Source: Bdellovibrionia bacterium (GTDB lineage: Bacteria; Bdellovibrionota; Bdellovibrionia; Bdellovibrionales; JAGQZY01). From it: a DNA stretch of 48,151 nt. Shown one piece after another: positions 1 through 7,246 of this stretch (position 1 is its first letter; each line of letters opens with the position of its first letter). The stretch is from positions 1 through 48,151 of the forward strand of contig JAUHWN010000014.1 of NCBI GenBank assembly GCA_030424665.1, written 5' to 3'. Under the pieces are notes generated by a model. It had not been told where the DNA came from. It saw only the letters and a list, made by a program, of their open reading frames with translations, and searched no databases. Both the position numbers and the translations under genes were made by a program.

Positions 1-26
1 CCCTCGCATCTATGAGACTTCTTTAA

Positions 27-263
27 ATGTTTCAGAACTCCAAAAGTCTTCAGGTCGGTCAAAGAATTAGAGCTCGAGCCGTTGAGCTTCGGGGAGAAAA
101 CAGGCTCATCGTCAGCATCGATGGCGATCTCTACGGTGTCGTTAATTCCAGTCAGAAGAAAATCGATCAAGGACAGTTCATTCACTTGGTTGTGACACAA
201 GTGAATCCACTGCAATTCAGTCTCTACGAGCCAGATTCAAAAAGTTTTAATCGAGTTATTTAG
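27..263 (+). CDS. Small hypothetical protein, possible beta-barrel (OB-like) fold
   Basis: A 78-residue protein without signal peptide or membrane segment. The body alternates short hydrophobic strands with charged turns (VGQRIRARAVEL, NRLIVSIDGDLYGVV, FIHLVVTQVNPLQFSLYEP), a pattern like small OB-fold or FliK N-terminal-type beta domains, but I cannot assign a family. ATG at 27 is the only possible start because an in-frame TAA precedes it directly at 24-26; no clear Shine-Dalgarno is visible. Its stop overlaps the stop of the convergent neighbour by 8 bases. The coherent strand pattern is the main argument that it is real. Confidence 0.55.
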   Translation: MFQNSKSLQVGQRIRARAVELRGENRLIVSIDGDLYGVVNSSQKKIDQGQFIHLVVTQVNPLQFSLYEPDSKSFNRVI

Positions 264-756
264 AGCTCTCTCTAATAAATCGCGAGAGGTAATAGCGAAC
301 CAAGTAATCTAACTTGATAGCTTGTTCCTGATAGGTCCAAATGAGATCGCCAAAGGGTCCCCAGCGAGCATAGAGAAGGTCTTCTTGGGCCATTTCGGAT
401 TTTTCTTCTCCATTTTGCTGAGGCACGAAATTAGCCCCTGCATATTGGTAGCGAATACTAATAACTCCAGGTTCCTTCATGGAGAAAATCAACTTAAATC
501 CATTTCTGAAAAGCATGAAGTCCGCGTGAGTATTGGAAATCCCGTAAATCTTAACCCGTCCAAGATTGGTGCCCTTCATTTGATTGAAGCTCGTGGCCGC
601 TTGAACCATGGTTGATTTGACGTCATCAAGGTAATGGATCGTTTCAGAGAAAAGGTGCTTATCCGGATCAAAGCCTAGGCTAAAGTCGACCATTCCCGAC
701 TCTTCCATTTGTTGTTCTTCACGGACTAAATCTTTTATCCAAGTCAACTGATCCAT
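256..756 (-). CDS. Hypothetical cytoplasmic protein
   Basis: About 166 residues when started at the ATG at 756, which has an AAGGAG Shine-Dalgarno 9 bases upstream. A TTG at 777 would add 7 residues but has poorer signals. No signal peptide, no transmembrane segment and no family I recognise. The C-terminal third is rich in aromatic residues (YARWGPFGDLIWTYQEQ, then LDYLVRYYLSRF). It is convergent with the small gene at 27-263, overlapping 8 bases, and lies downstream of ssb on the same strand with a gap of about 90 bases. The product is unknown. Confidence 0.6.
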   Translation of the reverse strand: MDQLTWIKDLVREEQQMEESGMVDFSLGFDPDKHLFSETIHYLDDVKSTMVQAATSFNQMKGTNLGRVKIYGISNTHADFMLFRNGFKLIFSMKEPGVISIRYQYAGANFVPQQNGEEKSEMAQEDLLYARWGPFGDLIWTYQEQAIKLDYLVRYYLSRFIRESSK

Positions 757-846
757 ATCCCTCCACTCCTTGCTCAATTAAATCAAAACTTCTAGGAAGT
801 GGCCTGTCAAGAGTAGGAGGGCATAGGATTAAGAAAAAGTGCTTAT

Positions 847-1203
847 TTAACCGGCTTCTTTTTGTTGCGCGTTACTTCGGCTCAAAAAGTGAACCTGATG
901 GGCTGTAATTCCGGTCCGCCAGAGGCTTTCTCCTGTGGCACTCGTCGCTTGGTAATTATCAATTGTACCCTCGATGGCGACAGCTGAACCCGTCTGTAAA
1001 TAGCTACAACAGGTTTCAGCCTTCTTGCCCCAAACGGTGATGGAATGCCATTGGGTGCTTTGAATAAACTCGTCGTTTTCGTTTTTTCGACTTTTTTGGG
1101 TTGCTACTTTGAGGTAGCAGAAAGGTTTTGAGTTTTTTGACCATTTGAGTTCGGGAGTAACACCGAGATGGCCAGCTATAAATACTTTGTTTAATCCGTT
1201 CAT
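847..1203 (-). CDS. ssb: Single-stranded DNA-binding protein, short form
   Basis: An OB-fold SSB of 118 residues. It begins MNGLNKVFIAGHLGVTPELK, typical of the SSB family start, and continues with the W-H-x-I-x-VWGKKAE and G-S-x-V-x-I-E-G-x-I core motifs. SSB coats single-stranded DNA during replication, repair and recombination. The start is supported by AGGAGG five bases before the ATG at 1203. The protein ends in NAQQKEAG: the glycine-rich linker and acidic D-D-D-I-P-F-like tip that recruits partner proteins in main bacterial SSBs are missing. It may therefore be an auxiliary SSB with another full-length copy elsewhere. Family assignment is firm; the auxiliary role is inferred. Confidence 0.9.
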   Translation of the reverse strand: MNGLNKVFIAGHLGVTPELKWSKNSKPFCYLKVATQKSRKNENDEFIQSTQWHSITVWGKKAETCCSYLQTGSAVAIEGTIDNYQATSATGESLWRTGITAHQVHFLSRSNAQQKEAG

Positions 1204-1441
1204 TAGAACCTCCTGTTCCCAAGTATTTTCAAGTAATGAGCCGAATCCTCTTTGTTGCTCAATGCTGCTAAGGACAAATTGTTCAGAAGTCGAACACCCC
1301 CTCCATTTCGTAAACTATATTTACTCCCCATGTATCAAAATAAGAAAAACACACTCATTCGAGATGGATGACTCCGGTTTGGTGTCGATACCAGATAACC
1401 TGGAAAAAAGGGTCGGTAGGAAAGGAATATAGGGGTTAAGT

Positions 1442-2704
1442 ATGAAGTTTCGCTCTTTAGGAAGGGTTTTCACCCTTTTTGTTTCGCTAATGTTATTACA
1501 GGCCTGTGGAAACCAAGTTATTGATCAAAAACTATTGAATCAAAGTCTATCGGATCATTCCTCATTGACTGATGAATCCGTGTCGATCTTATCTAATAAC
1601 TATGAACAAGTAATTTTCCGATCGATTTCTGACTCTCGAAGAAGGTATTTTTACAGAATTCCGTCCTTAGTCACTGTTAACTCAAATCGTTATATGTTGG
1701 CATTTGCCGAAGAAAGAGTGGCGAATAATTCTGATTCGGGAGATATCAATGTAGTAGCCAAAGTCAGTTACAATAGTGGTATTGAGTGGACCGGAAAAAT
1801 TAGGGTCTGCGAGCTAGGTGCCGATACCTGTGGAAACCCCACTGCCGTCGTTGACCAACGCAATGGTCACATTCATCTTTTTATGATGTCGAATGATGGA
1901 GATCGGGAGCAGTTTCACGAAAATCCAAGTAAGCGATTTCGGGAGCGGGACCGGCGAATTCGATATCGAAAATTATGGTTTTCAGGGCGAACTCTGAGAA
2001 TGGGTCCACTCTATGATTTGACTGACCCCCATCCGAAAGCTCCTCAAGGACTTTATTTAAGTGGTATGAAAATGGATCTTATTGGACCGGGAGCGGGGAT
2101 TCAGATTAGAAATAACCCTCATAAAAATAGACTCGTCATCCCTGCTGCACACAGAGTCTTCATTTCTGACGATGGTGGTGATTCCTGGCGACTCGGTGAC
2201 AATGCGTTGTCGAGAAGATCTAGCGAGTCGAGTATTGTAGAACTTGATAGTGGTACAATATTTAGAAATGACAGGTCTTCAGGGGTCAATAAGTGTCTCA
2301 AAGATTCTGAGGGAAATTACCTTCCAGGAAGTCCTCCGTGTCGAAGAAGTTTGTCTTGGAGCCAGAATAAAGGCGAAAGTTTTACGACGCCTTCGATTGC
2401 AAATAGACTCTACGACCCGATTGCTCAGGGAAGCATGTTGTATTATTCGTCGGGAAATATTTTCTTTGCCAATTGTGACTCAACCGTTAATAGGAAAAAT
2501 ATGACGATTCGAAAAACGACCACTGGTTATAACTGGTTTTCTTCGAATCGAATTGATGCTTCATGTGGTTATAGTTCAATGGCCAAAACACGCGATTACC
2601 ATTTAGCAATAATATATGAAAGGAAATCGAGTAATTGGAACCTTAATCCAAGCCAAAAACCTCAAGATATTGTTTTTAAAAAATTTAAACTCAGCGAGCT
2701 TTAG
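1442..2704 (+). CDS. Secreted lipoprotein sialidase-like (GH33-type) exo-alpha-sialidase
   Basis: A 420-residue protein with a lipoprotein signal peptide (LLQAC, Cys22). The mature part matches the sialidase beta-propeller: YRIP at 71-74 (first catalytic-triad Arg72), degenerate Asp-boxes around 110-116 (YNSGIEW) and 308-314, a canonical Asp-box SDDGGDSW at 242-249, the GPGAGIQI segment around 215-222, the ESSIVELDSGTIFR block at 262-275, and CGYSSMAK near 375-382 with the likely nucleophile Tyr377, followed by IIYER with Glu393. GH33 enzymes release terminal sialic acids from glycoconjugates. Lipidation implies attachment to an envelope membrane. The gene stands alone: an intergenic region of about 240 bases precedes it and the next gene is convergent. 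The substrate is not known from sequence. Confidence 0.82.
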   Translation: MKFRSLGRVFTLFVSLMLLQACGNQVIDQKLLNQSLSDHSSLTDESVSILSNNYEQVIFRSISDSRRRYFYRIPSLVTVNSNRYMLAFAEERVANNSDSGDINVVAKVSYNSGIEWTGKIRVCELGADTCGNPTAVVDQRNGHIHLFMMSNDGDREQFHENPSKRFRERDRRIRYRKLWFSGRTLRMGPLYDLTDPHPKAPQGLYLSGMKMDLIGPGAGIQIRNNPHKNRLVIPAAHRVFISDDGGDSWRLGDNALSRRSSESSIVELDSGTIFRNDRSSGVNKCLKDSEGNYLPGSPPCRRSLSWSQNKGESFTTPSIANRLYDPIAQGSMLYYSSGNIFFANCDSTVNRKNMTIRKTTTGYNWFSSNRIDASCGYSSMAKTRDYHLAIIYERKSSNWNLNPSQKPQDIVFKKFKLSEL

Positions 2705-2725
2705 GAGGTACTAAGTACCTCCTAG
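2701..2725. repeat. Perfect palindrome spanning two convergent stop codons
   Basis: An 11-bp stem (TAGGAGGTACT / AGTACCTCCTA) separated by a single base at 2713. It contains the TAG stop of the sialidase gene (2702-2704) in the left arm and the stop of the leftward outer-membrane protease gene (2722-2724) in the right arm. No T-run follows on either strand, so it is not a canonical intrinsic terminator. It could be a bidirectional 3'-end stabilising hairpin. The arms contain both AGGAGG and its complement. Confidence 0.7.
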
Positions 2726-5604
2726 AAAGTAAAACTGACAAAAGGTGAGAATCCCCCGCCGGGTCGTTCATCGAGGCCGTAGTAAAGGCCAAGGTTGATC
2801 CGTGCGGGTAATCCATACCCGAGTGTAAGGTCAAACCTGAGTTCCAGACCCGAACCATAAAACATATTTCCGTACTTGGTTGAGCGGAAGGTTCCGATAT
2901 CTTGGTCAAAGAAAAGTCCATCTAATGTCACGACATCAAAAAACAAAGCTCCGTGTATCTTGCGTAAAAAGGCGGGCAAGGTTCCGAACCCATCGTAAAC
3001 CCAGGTAATCGGAAAGCGATACTCGAGGTTGGCCGTCGAGAGGGTCTTTCCTAAAAAGACCCCGGATGGGTATCCGCGCATGAGATTTCCACTACCCACA
3101 AGAGTGGCTTGATAGTTACCGCCCGTAGTTGATGAACCAAGAGCCGGTATGTTGTTATTAGGAGCCCAGATACTATTTGTGGTTAATGAGATTCCATGGC
3201 GGCTCGGGAGAAAGCTCGATAGGTAAAGCGAAGTACTGAGTGAAGTGGAGTCATAGGTGATGTTTCCCCATTCTTCGAGGTAGCGCGTATAGCCGAGGCG
3301 AAATCCCTTTCCTTTTGATGGAGTGATGTCTTTACCTCTCTGGGTGACTTTCGAATACGAAAGACTCACAGTGGGACCACTTCGAGTCAGCTCAGCATTG
3401 CCAGTATTAAAACTGATCTTATTGTGAACAGCTCCAAGTCCCCAGCGCCAATTGTTAGAAAATGATGGGATATATCCCGATGCGAAGTAAGAGGCCGTTT
3501 CATTTTCGCGAACCAAGTCACCGGTGTAGAGGTATTCATAAAAGACACCACCGAGAATCGATTGCGAAATGGGAGTTTGGTTATTCGTATAATTGGCTGA
3601 GAACCCGACTTTTTCAGTTAGAGTGTCGTAACTGGCCTGAAGGTTATAGCTATGGAGTCCCGCTGGATCAGAAGCCCCGGTGATGGCCTGAAACAAGTAG
3701 CCCTCATCGACAGCAAAGATAAAAGGAATCCAGTACCGAGGTAATAAATAGCCCCAAGGAGAGTAACTGTGTTCGGTGGTATCGACTTGTACGTTTGGGC
3801 GCGTATAAGGAGCAAACTCGTAGTCGCTAATATTTTTAACCTCGGGAAGCCTTCGCGGTAGCACATTCCACTGGGCAAATTTCAAATTGTGAATTAAATC
3901 GCCGCGTCCCGTGCGTTGACTAAAGTAAAGGTTTTTAGACAGAGGGTGAATATCGCCATTGTTCACGGAGGTCACTGTGTTGGTTATGGCTCGAGCTGAT
4001 GTCAGTCGCTCATCGGCTAAGTAAAGGTTGGGAACTCCGCTCTTTGTTGATTGAAAGACAATTCCCATGGCCGTTCTTCGTGGGTAGGCGACGGGCGAAT
4101 ATTGTTCGAGAATTGTGATAGGTAGTGCATTCTCATCGGTATTTCTAAGATTGATAAGTTTTATGACTTCATTTTTTTCTGTGTCTCTTTCGACAAAAAG
4201 GAGTCGGCTTTCGCTTAAAAACTCTGGATGAGAAACGCGGTGGGTCCTTGGTGGTTCGTAAAGAACTTTAAAGTTTTTCCCTTCCGAGTCGACCATGGAG
4301 ATTCGCGTACCGAATGTATAATTCTCTCTGAATGCAATTAGTTTACCGTCTGTCGAAATACTAGCCTCAGAAGCCCGCTTACCTCGAGTGAGTCGAGTTA
4401 CTTTTTCGCTAAAGATATTTATCTTGTAGAGGTCTGAGAAATTGTAGGAGCGATCCCAGGTTCCGGTGTCATCGTAAAGAATATGTTTATTATCTGGGAA
4501 CCATTCAACTCTCGAAATTCGAGATCCCTCAAATACAGTTTTTCCCATAGTTCGACGAAATTCTGTTTTTTTCTTTTCTTTGAGAACGCGAATGAAAGAG
4601 CCGACATTGTCAGTTTTACCGACATAGGCCAAATATTGGCCATTGGGACTGAACCTCGGTGAGTGGTTAGTGTATCCAGGCTGCCTGAGGCGTCCTCCTT
4701 TTTTTGTTCCCATTGCCGAAATAATTTTTGTCTGTTCAGCTGTAAGATCTTCAAATTTTGTAAAAACGCCGTTTAAAAGTTCTGAATAACTTTGCTCTAC
4801 TTTATCTTCGATGGGAGTATTCAGCAGATAAGGAATTCGCCGCGAATATGATTGGTTGAGATCATAGAAGATTTCTGGAGTTCCTGCTTTTTTGAGAACA
4901 TCATTGAGCAGAACACCACCAAACATATAGGGACGAAGTCCACCTGGCCAATCGGGAATGGCTTCATTAATGCGAGCCATGTTTTCGTCTCGAAGAGTAT
5001 TGTCGAGAACCATAGCCCGAATATTTGCTAGGTAGTCCGGTGACCGGAGGCGACCTCCATTGGAGTAGATCGTCTCTAAGTTCACACAGAGTCCTTCGTG
5101 ATACCAACGGGGGAGTAGAAAGTTTGGACGTGCAACCGAACCAAAAATATAGCGAAAAGGAGTGAAAACTCCGTTGGTTGGTTCAAAAATGAAAATATGT
5201 CCGAGCTCATGGAGTACGAGTTCGTAAGCCCAGTTTCCATAGTCACTGACAGAATCGAGGTGCGATGGAAAGACGGGATAGATATTTATAAACGGAAATG
5301 GAAGTGACGTCGCAAAAGCATTCGCATTATCGGTATTGTCGTTAATGAGAATGGTGACTGTCTCTGGGGCTTCTTTAAATAGAGGTTCTAAAGCGAGCCA
5401 AGCTTGTTCCGCATAGACGGCGTAGAGCTTTGCCACGGGTTGTTGTGGTGCATCGTAAATGATGCGGAAATGCTCTGTGCGTATCTCTTTGAGATCGGCG
5501 GAATAAAAATGGGCTTGCCCTAAAACCGGAGCTAGGAAAGGCAAAACACCGAAAACTAAGTAAACTAAGCTTAAACGGAAAGTATAATTGAAGCTGCGTA
5601 ACAT
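2722..5604 (-). CDS. Outer-membrane fusion: gluzincin metalloprotease, TolB-like propeller, Omp85-like barrel
   Basis: A 960-residue protein with a signal peptide (about residues 1-31). Domain 1 (about 40-290) carries zinc-protease motif HELGH at 132-136 and, 34 residues later, WYHEGL with Glu170, the arrangement of Peptidase_MA-type gluzincins. Domain 2 (about 310-600) has WD40/PD40-like repeats (SPRFSPNGQYLAYVG, ASISTDGKLIAFREN) like the TolB propeller. Domain 3 (about 615-960) is a predicted transmembrane beta-barrel with MRGYPSG at 842-848, resembling the conserved loop-6 motif of Omp85/surface-antigen proteins, and ends in an outer-membrane-type Phe (VSFTF). AGGGAG precedes the ATG. No POTRA domain is visible. 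It diverges from pal. The protease substrate, and whether the domains are surface or periplasmic, are unknown. Confidence 0.8.
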   Translation of the reverse strand: MLRSFNYTFRLSLVYLVFGVLPFLAPVLGQAHFYSADLKEIRTEHFRIIYDAPQQPVAKLYAVYAEQAWLALEPLFKEAPETVTILINDNTDNANAFATSLPFPFINIYPVFPSHLDSVSDYGNWAYELVLHELGHIFIFEPTNGVFTPFRYIFGSVARPNFLLPRWYHEGLCVNLETIYSNGGRLRSPDYLANIRAMVLDNTLRDENMARINEAIPDWPGGLRPYMFGGVLLNDVLKKAGTPEIFYDLNQSYSRRIPYLLNTPIEDKVEQSYSELLNGVFTKFEDLTAEQTKIISAMGTKKGGRLRQPGYTNHSPRFSPNGQYLAYVGKTDNVGSFIRVLKEKKKTEFRRTMGKTVFEGSRISRVEWFPDNKHILYDDTGTWDRSYNFSDLYKINIFSEKVTRLTRGKRASEASISTDGKLIAFRENYTFGTRISMVDSEGKNFKVLYEPPRTHRVSHPEFLSESRLLFVERDTEKNEVIKLINLRNTDENALPITILEQYSPVAYPRRTAMGIVFQSTKSGVPNLYLADERLTSARAITNTVTSVNNGDIHPLSKNLYFSQRTGRGDLIHNLKFAQWNVLPRRLPEVKNISDYEFAPYTRPNVQVDTTEHSYSPWGYLLPRYWIPFIFAVDEGYLFQAITGASDPAGLHSYNLQASYDTLTEKVGFSANYTNNQTPISQSILGGVFYEYLYTGDLVRENETASYFASGYIPSFSNNWRWGLGAVHNKISFNTGNAELTRSGPTVSLSYSKVTQRGKDITPSKGKGFRLGYTRYLEEWGNITYDSTSLSTSLYLSSFLPSRHGISLTTNSIWAPNNNIPALGSSTTGGNYQATLVGSGNLMRGYPSGVFLGKTLSTANLEYRFPITWVYDGFGTLPAFLRKIHGALFFDVVTLDGLFFDQDIGTFRSTKYGNMFYGSGLELRFDLTLGYGLPARINLGLYYGLDERPGGGFSPFVSFTF

Positions 5605-5644
5605 AAGACGAACTCTCCCTTGGAATAGCCTCTATTATATCTGT

Positions 5645-5672
5645 TTGACTTTAGAAAACGAAATTTTAAAAT
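5645..5672 (+). promoter_or_regulatory. Predicted sigma70 promoter of the pal operon
   Basis: TTGACT at 5645-5650 and TAAAAT at 5667-5672, separated by 16 bases, about 27 bases before the pal start codon. Both boxes are close to consensus, and no other promoter of this quality is visible before the next five co-directional genes. Confidence 0.6.
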
Positions 5673-5698
5673 AATTTCAGTCAATAAGGAGTGGACCA

Positions 5699-6211
5699 AT
5701 GTTGCGAACTATTATGATTGCATTGCTAGCGATGGCATTTATTACTGCTTGCGGATCTAAAGATACCAAGCCAGACGGTGAAAACCCCGATACAATGGGT
5801 GCGATGGACGATCCCGGAATTGAGTCAAAAGCGATGGGTACTATCGATCCAGGTGGATCTGATAGCGGAAACATCCCTGGACTCTCTTCTATTAACTTTG
5901 CTTACGACCAAGCGACTTTAGACAGTACGGCTAGAAATCAATTAGCTGAGAATGCTGAGTGGATTAGAGGAAACTCTAATATGACGATTCAGGTAGAAGG
6001 TCATTGTGATGAGCGTGGTTCGATCGAATACAACCTTTCTCTTGGAGAAAGAAGAGCTAAAGCGGTAAAGAACTACCTCGTTAGCTTAGGAGTTGATCCT
6101 GCTCGATTGACTATTATTAGTTATGGTGAAGAAAAGCCCCTAGAAAGAGGTTCTAGTGAATCTGCTTGGGCTAGAAATCGCCGCGCTAATTTTGTTCCAC
6201 TTCCTCAGTAA
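5699..6211 (+). CDS. pal: Peptidoglycan-associated lipoprotein Pal
   Basis: A 170-residue lipoprotein: signal peptide with lipobox ITAC (Cys18), an acidic Gly/Pro-rich linker to about residue 60, then an OmpA-C peptidoglycan-binding domain with INFAYDQATLD, GHCDERGSIEYN, LGERRAKAVKNYL and RRANF motifs. Pal anchors the outer membrane to peptidoglycan and works with Tol proteins during envelope constriction. AAGGAG precedes the ATG. It heads a cluster with two more lipoproteins including a CpoB-like protein; tolQRAB are not adjacent in this window. The linker has variable GAMDD/KAMGTID repeats. Assignment is secure. Confidence 0.95.
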   Translation: MLRTIMIALLAMAFITACGSKDTKPDGENPDTMGAMDDPGIESKAMGTIDPGGSDSGNIPGLSSINFAYDQATLDSTARNQLAENAEWIRGNSNMTIQVEGHCDERGSIEYNLSLGERRAKAVKNYLVSLGVDPARLTIISYGEEKPLERGSSESAWARNRRANFVPLPQ

Positions 6212-6233
6212 TGTCTGAGCCAAAGGGGGAGCC

Positions 6234-6548
6234 TTGTTGAATTCAATTAAACTTGTGTTTTTAGGAAGTTTATTGGTTCTTTGCTCCTCCTGTGTTGGCC
6301 CAGTTCCCGTCGAAGAATACACCCTTGCACGAACAGCTATCATTGTTGCTAAAGAGAAGAGTGCGGATCGTTACGCCCCTGGACTTTGGTTTAAGGCGGA
6401 ACAGTCGTATAAACGTGCTCAGAGATTGCTCAAAGAACGAGAAAATGACGAGGCTAAGGTCCATTTTTTGAGAGCAAAACAATTTGCTGAGCGGGCAGAA
6501 ACAGCAGCTCGGGTTAAAAAGTTTCAAACGGGAGATACGTTTCCATGA
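6234..6548 (+). CDS. Small lipoprotein with DUF4398-like helical domain
   Basis: A 104-residue lipoprotein with lipobox CSSC (Cys20). The mature part is a helical hairpin rich in Ala, Arg and Glu (YTLARTAIIVAKEKSADRYA, then LWFKAEQSYKRAQ, and FLRAKQFAERAETAAR), the pattern of DUF4398 envelope proteins often found beside OmpA/Pal genes. The start is TTG (6234 or the adjacent 6237) behind a GGGGGAG Shine-Dalgarno. The gene lies 22 bases after pal and overlaps the next gene by 4 bases (ATGA), so translational coupling with the CpoB-like gene is likely. A role in the Pal/CpoB envelope machinery is inferred from position only. Confidence 0.75.
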   Translation: MLNSIKLVFLGSLLVLCSSCVGPVPVEEYTLARTAIIVAKEKSADRYAPGLWFKAEQSYKRAQRLLKERENDEAKVHFLRAKQFAERAETAARVKKFQTGDTFP

Positions 6549-7246
6549 AACACATGAGAATTATCTTTTTACTATCAATGAGTTTGATTTTGAGTGTTGC
6601 GTGCTTGCAGACTCGAGACAAAATTGAAAATGATAAAGAAAAAAAGGTTCTTAAAGAACAAATGAAAAGCCTTCAGGCATCGACGGCAAATTCAACGGCC
6701 CAGATGCAAGAAATTAACGACGAATTTCGACGGCTGTACGGCAAAATCGAAGCGGTCGAAGCTTATCAGAATCGACAAAGGCAGGGCCAGAGTAATCAGA
6801 CAAAGTCCCTCCAAGAGCAGGTTCAGAGCATCAATGAAAAGCAAAAGATTTTTCAAGAGGCCATTGGCAAACTTGATGAGCAAATGAAAACCCTCATCGA
6901 CCAGATGAATAAGCTGACGAATCAAGTAAACATTATTGGTGCTCGAAAAGCTTCAGCAAAAAAAAAAGTAAATAATTCTAGTAAGGTTCCCAAGGGCAAC
7001 TTTGCTGCGGGTCAATACCATTTCAAAAGAAAAAACTGGATTGAAGCGGCTCAGGCCTACGAAAAATATCGTAGTATGAACCCAGGTGGTCGGCGATTTG
7101 CATTGGCTACGCTCAATATCGGTATATCTTTTCAAAATGCTGGCGACCCAGAGGGCGCTAAGAGTTTCTACAATGAACTCATAAAAAAATATCCTAAATC
7201 GGGTGAAGCAAAAACCGCACGAAACCTTCTTAAAAAGTTGAAGTAA
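6545..7246 (+). CDS. cpoB: CpoB/YbgF-like coiled-coil TPR lipoprotein
   Basis: A 233-residue protein: signal with lipobox SVAC (Cys20), a coiled coil over about residues 30-135 rich in Gln and Glu, and a C-terminal TPR region (FAAGQYHFKRKNWIEAAQAY, then LNIGISFQNAGDPEGAKSFY and IKKYPKSGEAKTA). This is the architecture of CpoB (YbgF), which in E. coli coordinates peptidoglycan synthesis with Tol-Pal outer-membrane constriction. Placement two genes after pal supports it. Unlike E. coli CpoB, which is a soluble periplasmic protein, this one is predicted to be lipid-anchored. It overlaps the preceding gene by 4 bases and tsaD by 1 base. Some TPR lipoproteins such as BamD look similar, but the context favours CpoB. 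Confidence 0.82.
   Translation: MKHMRIIFLLSMSLILSVACLQTRDKIENDKEKKVLKEQMKSLQASTANSTAQMQEINDEFRRLYGKIEAVEAYQNRQRQGQSNQTKSLQEQVQSINEKQKIFQEAIGKLDEQMKTLIDQMNKLTNQVNIIGARKASAKKKVNNSSKVPKGNFAAGQYHFKRKNWIEAAQAYEKYRSMNPGGRRFALATLNIGISFQNAGDPEGAKSFYNELIKKYPKSGEAKTARNLLKKLK

Noticed and set aside
2-70. Open frame from the left edge to a TAG at 68-70, possibly the tail of a gene starting outside the window
   Set aside because: Only about 22 codons are visible, it would overlap the better-looking gene at 27 by 44 bases, and another frame ends with TAA at 24-26; no evidence decides between them.
5605-5698. Looked for tolB or other tol genes next to pal
   Set aside because: The upstream neighbour is the protease-propeller-barrel gene on the other strand; its TolB-like repeats are part of a different protein, so it is not called tolB.
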